This document shows positions 1-4,503 of a stretch of DNA of 5,531 bases, piece by piece. This stretch comes from Methylobacter sp. (lineage in GTDB: Bacteria; Pseudomonadota; Gammaproteobacteria; Methylococcales; Methylomonadaceae), in contig JALNYY010000203.1 of assembly GCA_023229605.1 (NCBI GenBank), positions 1 through 5,531 of the forward strand. Reading direction: 5' to 3'. Each line of letters starts with the position of its first letter. Positions within the stretch are counted from its first letter, which is position 1. The position numbers and the translations under genes were made by a program. Below the pieces are notes generated by a model. The model made no database searches. It was given only the letters and a program-made list of their open reading frames with translations, and was not told the origin of the DNA.

Positions 1-1369
1 TCGATCCGCGAATATAGCATTGCTCCTCGGACAGCTCGTCGTATCGCCCCGCCAAAAAACCCTCGCAATCGGTCAAGGTTTTCGCCAGCGGCACGGAAAC
101 GCCGGTCTGTTTGGTGTGCTGGGCCAAAACCGCAAACGGTTGGGTCAGGTAGCGTTGCAGTTTGCGGGCGCGCATAACGATTTTCCGGTCAACTTCGGAC
201 AATTCTTCCATGCCCAGCATCGCGATAATATCCTCCAGCTCATGATAACGCGCCAAATGTTCGCGCACCCCTTCGGCAACCGCATAATGGCGGTCTCCGA
301 GGGTATGCCGGTCCATCAGCTTGCTGCTGGAGCGCAACGGATCGACGGCCGGATAAATGCCTTTGCTGGCCTGATCCCTGGACAGGATAACGGTGGTGTC
401 GAGATGGCTGAGGATGGCGCTGACCGCCGGGTCGGTCATGTCGTCGGCAGGCACGTAAACCGCCTGTACCGAGGTGATGGCGCCCTGCCGGGTGGACAGG
501 ATGCGTTCCTGCAACTCGGCGACCTCGGAGGTCAAGGTCGGCTGGTAGCCCACCGTAGCGGGCATGCGGCCCAGCAGGCTGGATATTTCACTGCCCGCCT
601 GAACGAAGCGAAACACATTGTCGATCACAAACAGCACTTCTTTATGCAGGGTGTCGCGCAGATATTCGGCATAAGTCAGGGCGGACAGGGCGACGCGAAA
701 ACGCACGCCGGGCGATTCGTCCATTTGCCCGAACACCAGCAGGGTATCGTCCATGACGCCGGCTTGTTGCATTTCCTGCCATAATTCATGGGCTTCGCGG
801 ATGCGTTCGCCGACCCCGGCAAAGACCGAAACGCCTTTATGGATGGCGGAAACGGCATGGATGAATTCCATGACCAGCACGGTTTTTCCAACCCCCGCGC
901 CGCCGAATAATCCGGTTTTACCGCCTTTTACGAAAGGACATAATAAATCGATGACTTTAATGCCGGTTTCCAGAATTCCGCTGATGCCGATGGCTTCGGA
1001 GAGCGGCAGCGGCTTAGCGTGAATATTGCGGAATGTGCTTTTGGGCAAAACCGGCAGCCCGTCCAGCGGTTCGCCAAAAATATTCAGTAACCGCCCCAAA
1101 CATTGATCTGAAACCGGAACCTGTAGCGGCGCGCCGGTATCATAAATGGTCATGCCCCGGCTTAATCCGGCGGTTCCATGCAGAGTGATCGCCCTGATAT
1201 GCCGTTCGTCAAGATGCTGATGCACCTCGAAAAGGTAGACGGCGTGGTCAAAGCAGGTGCATAAGGCCTGGCGTAAAGGCGGCAGCTGGGTGCAGTCGAT
1301 AATCACCACCGGGCCGTGAACTTCAACGATGGCTCCGATGATTCGGCCATGTTCCTGTTGTATCTGCAT
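1..1369 (-). CDS. atpD: N-ATPase-type F1 ATP synthase/ATPase beta subunit (C-terminus cut by window edge)
   Basis: Catalytic beta subunit of a membrane-associated F1 rotary ATPase. It binds and turns over ATP at the alpha/beta interface. The frame is open for 456 codons from the ATG at 1369 to the window edge. Seen in order: an N-terminal beta-barrel region starting near GRIIGAIVEVHGPVV; Walker A GGAGVGKT at residues 156-163; the catalytic-Glu motif GVGER with E188; QMDESPGVR with R223; Walker B LFVIDN with D250; QAGSEISSLLGRMP; adenine-pocket GIYPAVDPL at 337-345; and EELSEVD at 388-394 in place of the usual DELSEED. The C-terminal style (GVSVPLAKTLTDCEGFLAG) and SRDQASKGIYPAV match the alternative N-ATPase class rather than the housekeeping enzyme. 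In known N-ATPase operons atpD comes first, which fits its position facing an intergenic region; downstream subunits would lie left of the window. Coupling ion cannot be judged because subunit c is not here. I see no frameshift. The N-ATPase subclass is inference from motif style. Confidence 0.95.
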   Translation of the reverse strand, partial: MQIQQEHGRIIGAIVEVHGPVVIIDCTQLPPLRQALCTCFDHAVYLFEVHQHLDERHIRAITLHGTAGLSRGMTIYDTGAPLQVPVSDQCLGRLLNIFGEPLDGLPVLPKSTFRNIHAKPLPLSEAIGISGILETGIKVIDLLCPFVKGGKTGLFGGAGVGKTVLVMEFIHAVSAIHKGVSVFAGVGERIREAHELWQEMQQAGVMDDTLLVFGQMDESPGVRFRVALSALTYAEYLRDTLHKEVLFVIDNVFRFVQAGSEISSLLGRMPATVGYQPTLTSEVAELQERILSTRQGAITSVQAVYVPADDMTDPAVSAILSHLDTTVILSRDQASKGIYPAVDPLRSSSKLMDRHTLGDRHYAVAEGVREHLARYHELEDIIAMLGMEELSEVDRKIVMRARKLQRYLTQPFAVLAQHTKQTGVSVPLAKTLTDCEGFLAGRYDELSEEQCYIRGS

Positions 1370-1375
1370 ACTGTC

Positions 1376-1391
1376 CAATAGTGCCTACTCC
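1376..1391 (-). promoter_or_regulatory. Ribosome binding site and alternative TTG start for atpD
   Basis: On the minus strand a GGAG lies at 1391-1388. It is 18 nt from the annotated ATG (1369) but only 9 nt from an in-frame TTG at 1378-1376. A weaker GGA (1376-1374) sits 4 nt before the ATG. An in-frame TAG at 1387-1385 excludes any earlier start. The true start is therefore either the ATG or a TTG that adds three residues (M-D-S). The spacing favours the TTG, general codon preference favours the ATG. Confidence 0.4.
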
Positions 1392-1459
1392 AAAGGTGAC
1401 GAAACGGGTCTTGACAGGAATCTACTTAAAATACGCGTGTATGGCAAGCAATTCACATG

Positions 1460-1534
1460 GTTCAGTCCTGCCGGACCTGCCCGGCTTGCCGAGCTGGCCT
1501 GTTATGAGCCCCTTTCGGCAAGCTCAGGACGAAC
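1460..1534. repeat. REP-like inverted repeat pair (dispersed palindromic repeat)
   Basis: The right half (about 1512-1535) carries TTCGGCAAGCTCAGGACGAA, a form of a motif (reverse GTTCGTCCTGAGCTTGCCGAA) that I recognise as a high-copy intergenic repeat in many proteobacterial genomes. The left half carries a diverged inverted copy. Paired arms: GTTC 1460-1463 with GAAC 1531-1534, GTCCTG 1465-1470 with CAGGAC 1525-1530, and a perfect 9-bp arm GCTTGCCGA 1484-1492 with TCGGCAAGC 1515-1523, with 22 nt between the 9-bp arms. It lies in the leader of atpD (minus strand) and upstream of the YkgJ-family gene, with no T-run on either side, so it is not a classic terminator. Confidence 0.7.
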
Positions 1535-1556
1535 GGAACAAGTCTTAACTTAAAAA

Positions 1557-1590
1557 GGCATTTAGTTCGGGTTCTTAAACGGTAAATGCC
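1557..1590. repeat. 8-bp inverted repeat in the divergent intergenic region
   Basis: GGCATTTA (1557-1564) and TAAATGCC (1583-1590) are perfect inverted arms separated by 18 nt. The dyad lies between the REP-like repeat and the YkgJ-family gene, about 95 nt before that gene's start and about 190 nt upstream of atpD. It could be an operator for either divergent gene, a transcript hairpin, or an outer piece of the repeat cluster. Only the symmetry is visible. Confidence 0.4.
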
Positions 1591-1621
1591 GGTTTAGGGT
1601 ATTATTCCGGTCAATCGAAAT

Positions 1622-1650
1622 TTCAGTTCAATTATTATCCAACCCATATT
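1622..1650 (+). promoter_or_regulatory. Weak candidate sigma70-type promoter for the YkgJ-family gene
   Basis: TTCAGT (1622-1627) and CATATT (1645-1650) are separated by 17 bp, giving rough -35/-10 matches (3 of 6 and 4 of 6) in an AT-rich stretch. Transcription would start near 1657, leaving a leader of about 29 nt before the ATG at 1686. The match is weak and is offered only because position and spacing are right. I could not find a convincing promoter for atpD on the other strand. Confidence 0.2.
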
Positions 1651-1685
1651 TTTTCAAAGCGCGGTTAAAAAGGCCGGATACGAAG

Positions 1686-2231
1686 ATGAAACCACTTACC
1701 CAACTCCATGCCGATATCGAAGCGCGCGTAACAGCTATCCGTGACGACAATCCCGATTGGCTATGCCGCCTAGGCTGCGACGGCTGTTGCCGGCGGCTTG
1801 CCGAAATACCCCGGCTCACTGCGGCGGAATGGGCTTTGCTGCGGGACGGACTGTCCGCGTTGCCCCCCGAGCGGCTTCGGGAAATTGGCCGGGACATCGC
1901 CGCGCTGGCCGAGCAGCCATCACGCCCCATCGTCTGCCCGTTGTTGGATGCGTCGGCGGGGGCCTGCATGGTCTACGCCCACCGTCCGGTGGCTTGCCGC
2001 ACGTACGGGTTTTATGTCCAGCGGGACCAGGGGCTTTACTGTAAGGATATCGAATCGCGCGTGGCCGGCGGTGCCTTGGCCGAGGTGGTGTGGGGCAACC
2101 AGGACGCCATCGATCATCGTCTCTGCGGTCTGGGCGACGCCCGCGATTTGACCGAGTGGTTTGCGCTCTGGAAAGAGGGCGGGGACATGCTTGAAACGAA
2201 CCGGAGCCGCCATTCGCATATCTTGAGGTAA
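1686..2231 (+). CDS. YkgJ-family cysteine-cluster protein (putative metal or Fe-S binding)
   Basis: A 181-residue cytoplasmic protein with no signal peptide or membrane segment. The family signature is clear: a CX3CX2CC cluster at C27, C31, C34 and C35 (LCRLGCDGCC), followed by CPLL with C84, then C94 and the box YAHRPVACRTYG with C104. Further cysteines are C119 and one near residue 147. Family members (YkgJ/UPF0153, CxxCxxCC proteins) are thought to bind zinc or an iron-sulfur cluster; their reaction is not established. Length is usual for the longer members. The ATG at 1686 has only a weak GGA (1676-1678) 7 nt upstream, but the N-terminal placement of the cysteine cluster supports it. The gene is divergent from atpD and is followed after 26 nt by a transposase remnant, so it is probably transcribed alone. 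Long frames on both strands within it are antisense shadows of its high-GC codons. Confidence 0.88.
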   Translation: MKPLTQLHADIEARVTAIRDDNPDWLCRLGCDGCCRRLAEIPRLTAAEWALLRDGLSALPPERLREIGRDIAALAEQPSRPIVCPLLDASAGACMVYAHRPVACRTYGFYVQRDQGLYCKDIESRVAGGALAEVVWGNQDAIDHRLCGLGDARDLTEWFALWKEGGDMLETNRSRHSHILR

Positions 2232-2257
2232 GGTGGTCATCACTCGCGCTCCCTCTC

Positions 2258-2557
2258 TTGAGAGAAAAACAGGATATATTGAAACACGTGATAAAACAGG
2301 AATCCGTGCTTACCAAAGCACCTAAGAGAAACGATGAGTGGTTGCAAAAATATGGCGGGCGAGCGCAGTTCCATTCCACGCCAACATCGGCCAGCTGGTT
2401 AAATCAAATTGAAATATGGTTCGGTATTTTGTCTCGTAAGGCTTTGAAAAACGCAAGCTTTGCCGGCGCACAGGAATTAAAAGAGGCAATTGAGGCTCTT
2501 AATTACGCGACACAACCAGCCGGCACTACCCACGTCCAGAAAACGAAAGTTTTTTAG
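2258..2557 (+). pseudogene. IS630-family transposase, C-terminal remnant
   Basis: A 99-codon frame whose body matches the C-terminal catalytic end of IS630-family DDE transposases. Recognisable from about codon 17: LTKAPKRNDEWL (degraded form of the usual NYATHK region), then FHSTPTSASWLNQIEIWFG, which contains the third catalytic acid (E in NQIE), then ILSRKALKNASF, then a degraded NYAT...KTKVF tail. The N-terminal DNA-binding domain and the first two catalytic aspartates are absent, so it cannot be active. The first 16 or so codons (2258-2305) show no family similarity and probably mark the break point. The stop at 2555-2557 looks premature: the same frame runs 13 more codons to a TAA at 2597-2599. 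It is a different IS630 subgroup from the element at the right end of the window. Confidence 0.82.
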
Positions 2558-2615
2558 ATACATAAGGGGCTTCATAAAATCAAAGCCTTGCTATTCTAAT
2601 AATGATGTCTAAAAA

Positions 2616-2753
2616 CTACAGCCACAACTTTTCAAACCGCAGTTGCATGTTCTTGTTTTTTTCTTTGCCTTGCTCAAGCTGCTCTGTGAGCTTTCCGCCC
2701 TTGGATAAGCTTAAGGTTCTAGCGCATCCTCTCTCCAAGGCCACGCTGCTCAT
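2616..2753 (-). CDS. Possible 45-aa K/E-rich small protein coupled to the upstream orphan gene
   Basis: A minus-strand frame with ATG at 2753, starting 1 nt after the TGA (2757-2755) of the 190-residue gene, an arrangement typical of translational coupling. AGGG lies about 11 nt upstream. The product would be 45 residues, with a charged, helix-prone C-terminal half (KLTEQLEQGKEKNKNMQLRF) that looks more like protein than random translation. Against it, its middle reads TLSLSKG, the peptide commonly produced when the CCTGAGCTTGTCGAAGGG-type genomic repeat is translated, so part of it may be repeat-derived. The frame is also open upstream to 2930 inside the other gene. No function is recognised. 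Confidence 0.28.
   Translation of the reverse strand: MSSVALERGCARTLSLSKGGKLTEQLEQGKEKNKNMQLRFEKLWL
2698..2716. repeat. Degenerate copy of the dispersed GAGCTTGTCGAAGG-type repeat
   Basis: Read on the minus strand, 2716-2698 is CCTTAAGCTTATCCAAGGG. It aligns to the common CCTGAGCTTGTCGAAGGG repeat with three mismatches and one extra base. The better-preserved copy lies at about 1512-1535. The similarity is suggestive only and may be chance. Confidence 0.3.
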
Positions 2754-2754
2754 G

Positions 2755-3327
2755 TCAATTATGACCCTGCTTACTGGTAAATACAGGACGCTGATTGACA
2801 TTCTGTGGCTGGCCTGAAGCCTCTGTGGGATGATTAGGAAAAAAGATGCGCTCAGCTCCCCGATCATGATCATAGTAGAGCATAGCTGCAAATAAAGCCG
2901 CTGACATAATTGGAAAAACGATAAAAACACGATTTCTTGTTACCGATAAGGATTGATCTTCGAGATAATGAGAGTCCTCATGACAAAATGCCTGGGAGAG
3001 TGCGTTCAATCGTTGGTCTTCTCGTTGTTGTTCATCTTTCGCGTATCTAATTTTTAATGCGGCATATTGCGCAATCGGCAAACCAGCATTTTGAGCCCTT
3101 TCAGCCACGCTAGGAAGCACTGACTTTGGATTTAACGTGAAAGAACAGGCTTCGCCTTCCATGCGAGGGCACACTACAACAATTAGATTATTGCCGACAG
3201 CATCTGCTTTAATAATTTCGTGTGGCAAAAAGATATGCACTATTTCTGAATTTTCTGCGACCATAACGCCGCCTGCTATGAGCGACCACCAGACACGGAA
3301 TGATGTCGCTTTGCTGTTTTTATTCAT
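2755..3327 (-). CDS. Orphan hypothetical membrane-associated protein, 190 aa
   Basis: I do not recognise this protein. The N-terminus is basic then hydrophobic (FRVWWSLIAGGVMVA, residues 10-24) and could be a short membrane anchor or a signal peptide with a possible cut after A24. Residues 25-130 are soluble, with C53, C61 and C115 and a charged, helix-prone stretch (about 92-112, KIRYAKDEQQREDQRLNALS). A second hydrophobic segment (about 134-152, VFIVFPIMSAALFAAMLYY) is a good transmembrane helix and is followed by a polar tail of about 38 residues rich in P, Q and N. The likely topology is a bitopic inner-membrane protein or a two-segment hairpin. The ATG at 3327 has no clear ribosome binding site. 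Base composition is AT-richer than the atpD and YkgJ genes, consistent with foreign origin. The next gene on the same strand upstream is about 360 nt away, so it is probably its own unit, perhaps with the 45-codon frame that follows it. Confidence 0.6.
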   Translation of the reverse strand: MNKNSKATSFRVWWSLIAGGVMVAENSEIVHIFLPHEIIKADAVGNNLIVVVCPRMEGEACSFTLNPKSVLPSVAERAQNAGLPIAQYAALKIRYAKDEQQREDQRLNALSQAFCHEDSHYLEDQSLSVTRNRVFIVFPIMSAALFAAMLYYDHDRGAERIFFPNHPTEASGQPQNVNQRPVFTSKQGHN

Positions 3328-3470
3328 AATTGCGTATTCAGATTAATTTGAACAGTAATCAACACAAGGCTCTAAAGTTCCACGATATTTTGGCTAACCT
3401 ATTGACCACAAAAGTCTACAGACTATTTTCGTCCCTAAAATTTTTATTGCTTTTAGCAGCAGTTTTTTGA

Positions 3471-3620
3471 GGGCTTACAACCCGATGGGCCGGTGCTTTG
3501 GATGGCTTGAATGCGGTAATGGGCAATGCTGTGGACATGCTGATGGATGCCCACATAGAATGCCGGTTTTTGCAAGTCCTTCAACTTGGCACCGGAACGC
3601 TAAGGCTCGAGGCCTTGTAA
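3471..3620 (+). pseudogene. Short GC-richer coding relic, family unknown
   Basis: This stretch stands out from its AT-rich surroundings and is open on both strands. On the plus strand 49 codons run from after the TGA at 3468-3470 to the TAA at 3618-3620, with a coding-like product (GNAVDMLMDAHIECRFLQVL, ending TLRLEAL); an ATG at 3519 would leave 33 residues. On the minus strand 48 codons run from 3599 down to a TAA at 3455-3453 (includes KLKDLQKPAFYVGIHQHV), with no ATG. Neither has a ribosome binding site. It is best read as a fragment of a former gene, perhaps part of a lost insertion sequence, but I cannot name the family or be sure of the strand. Confidence 0.25.
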
Positions 3621-3664
3621 ATCAAGGATGAGCGACTGCTACAATATAGATATTGGCATTTTTT
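3602..3664. repeat. Overlapping hairpins followed by a short T-run
   Basis: AAGGC (3602-3606) pairs with GCCTT (3612-3616). CCTTG (3613-3617) pairs with CAAGG (3623-3627). The two stems share bases and exclude each other. Further on, CAATAT (3642-3647) and ATATTG (3650-3655) form an AT-only stem followed after three bases by six T (3659-3664). The last could be a weak plus-strand terminator for the relic frame, but the stem is too AT-rich to trust. It lies just beyond the 3' end of the minus-strand exported-protein gene, which has no convincing terminator of its own. Confidence 0.25.
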
Positions 3665-3686
3665 AATACGTTGCCGTCAACAAAGC

Positions 3687-4160
3687 TCATTGTTTCGGTA
3701 TGCCTTGCCAATGAAAATACAGATCTTTTCCTTCGCTGCCGGACAAGGTGACTTCTTGCGATTCGGTTAAGCCTTTGAATCGAGCGCTAACCTTATACTT
3801 GCCGTTAGGCAACATAACATAAAGCATTGGGCCGGCCTTGGGTAGTTCGAATACGGGGTTACCGTGCTCATCGGTGATAACAACCGGTACATCGAGGATG
3901 AACTCCCCATCTTTGCGCTCAGAAAAAGTTATCCGCAACGGAAACTCCTTCTCGATACGGTGCATTGCGGCCTGCTCACTCTTACCGACACCACCATTAA
4001 GATATGTCGTTACTTCAGAGGTCTTCACAACAATCGGCACTATAATTTCCTCCACGATGACGGGTTTGATGACTTTCTCTTGCGCGTCGACCGTTAACGG
4101 GGCCGATATTAGTAAAGCCGCACTGACAAGCGCAGCCGTTAGAGTAGAACGAGTTTTCAT
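3687..4160 (-). CDS. Exported protein with carboxypeptidase-regulatory-like domain
   Basis: A 157-residue secreted or periplasmic protein. The N-terminus is a classic Sec signal peptide: basic MKTR, hydrophobic core about residues 7-22 (LTAALVSAALLISAPL), and a likely cut after VDA (A26). The mature protein has a conserved-looking block (YLNGGVGKSEQAAMHRIEKE, then FPLRITFSERKDGEF) and a beta-rich tail with VPVVITDEHGNPVFELPKAG, then LPNGKYKVSARFKGLTESQ and an ending GKDLYFHWQGI. This pattern (variable strand, G-N-P-V-F, then P-N-G-K-Y-x-V) is that of transthyretin-like or carboxypeptidase-regulatory-like folds in small proteobacterial exported proteins; their partners are unknown and no peptidase domain is present. 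The frame is open further to 4247, but the start at 4160 is preferred because GGAG lies 5 nt upstream and the signal peptide begins there. It stands alone. The transposase at its right is transcribed towards it, so read-through could raise its expression. Confidence 0.82.
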   Translation of the reverse strand: MKTRSTLTAALVSAALLISAPLTVDAQEKVIKPVIVEEIIVPIVVKTSEVTTYLNGGVGKSEQAAMHRIEKEFPLRITFSERKDGEFILDVPVVITDEHGNPVFELPKAGPMLYVMLPNGKYKVSARFKGLTESQEVTLSGSEGKDLYFHWQGIPKQ

Positions 4161-4165
4161 GATAA

Positions 4166-4169
4166 CTCC
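4166..4169 (-). promoter_or_regulatory. Ribosome binding site fixing the start of the exported protein
   Basis: GGAG on the minus strand, 5 nt before the ATG at 4160. It decides against the longer reading that would begin at 4247, whose extra 29 residues are a poor, Phe-rich extension ahead of the signal peptide. Confidence 0.75.
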
Positions 4170-4187
4170 AATTACAGTAAATAAAAT

Positions 4188-4204
4188 GTGCTGCTGAGCT
4201 GCAC
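4188..4204. repeat. Near-perfect dyad in the leader of the exported-protein gene
   Basis: GTGCTGCTGAGCTGCAC is symmetric: GTGC (4188-4191) with GCAC (4201-4204) and GC (4193-4194) with GC (4198-4199), with one T/T mismatch and a TGA centre. It is GC-rich inside a strongly AT-rich region and sits 28 nt upstream of the start at 4160. It could be an operator or a hairpin in the mRNA leader. Symmetry is seen; the role is inference. Confidence 0.35.
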
Positions 4205-4478
4205 GATAGCTAAAGCAACGAAATAAAAAAAGCAATTTTGATGCCATAATAAAAAAGACAATGAATCCTGATGGGAAGTGGGGTCGTATAACCTCTGTCT
4301 AATAACGGCGCGGATTTAAAGGGGTTTAAAAAAACCGTTGCAATCAACTTTTCGGTGCAAAACAACCCTTAGTAAATTGTAGGGTTAGTTTAAATATCGA
4401 CACTATGGCAGACATTTATGATAAGAATTTGAATAAAAGTTTAACCGCTTAAATGAATTAGAATTAGTTCTAATTATA
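4205..4478. other. AT-rich intergenic region with small inverted repeats, no gene seen
   Basis: No supportable coding region. It contains a small GGTTT/AAACC hairpin (4323-4327/4332-4336), AACCCT (4364-4369) paired with AGGGTT (4381-4386) over 11 nt, and a strong 8-bp dyad AATTAGAA (4456-4463)/TTCTAATT (4468-4475) with a TTAG loop directly beside the end of the IS630 element. The promoter of the exported-protein gene should lie here on the minus strand, but I found no convincing -35/-10 pair. Confidence 0.5.
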
Positions 4479-4503
4479 CCCACCGCACCCCAAATTTCGG
4501 CGC
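4479..4503. repeat. Candidate terminal inverted repeat of the IS630 element
   Basis: The segment between the TATA at 4475-4478 and the transposase stop codon contrasts sharply in composition with the flanking AT-rich DNA and is where the element's terminus must be. Without the second end the exact length and pairing are unknown. Confidence 0.45.

Noticed and set aside
20..784. Long plus-strand frame of 254 codons
   Set aside because: It is antisense to the atpD catalytic domain, whose frame is unbroken and full of conserved motifs. The plus-strand product has no recognisable features.
676..891. Minus-strand 71-codon frame within atpD
   Set aside because: It is the +1 shadow of the real atpD frame. 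I translated the atpD frame across this stretch and found it continuous.
1411..1432. TTGACA (1411-1416) followed by TAAAAT on the plus strand
   Set aside because: The spacing is only 10 bp and no TATAAT-like box is present at 16-18 bp. It would also drive transcription into the repeat region with no gene close by.
1329..1553. Plus-strand 74-codon frame across the intergenic region
   Set aside because: It starts antisense to the atpD N-terminus and reads through the REP-like repeat, so it is an artefact of repeat and antisense sequence.
1816..2379. Minus-strand 187-codon frame
   Set aside because: It is antisense to the YkgJ-family gene. The product is an Arg/Pro-rich low-complexity shadow of GC-rich codons, and it runs through the unrelated IS stump.
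2602..2817. Plus-strand 71-codon frame rich in Phe, Ser and Leu
   Set aside because: It has no ribosome binding site, overlaps the more coding-like minus-strand frames, and has no recognisable domain.
3838..4197. Plus-strand frames opposite the exported protein
   Set aside because: They are antisense to a gene with a clear signal peptide and conserved-looking domain, and show no motifs of their own.
4161..4247. N-terminal extension of the exported protein to a start at 4247
   Set aside because: The extension precedes a clear signal peptide with its own well-spaced GGAG before 4160 and is AT-driven, Phe-rich sequence.
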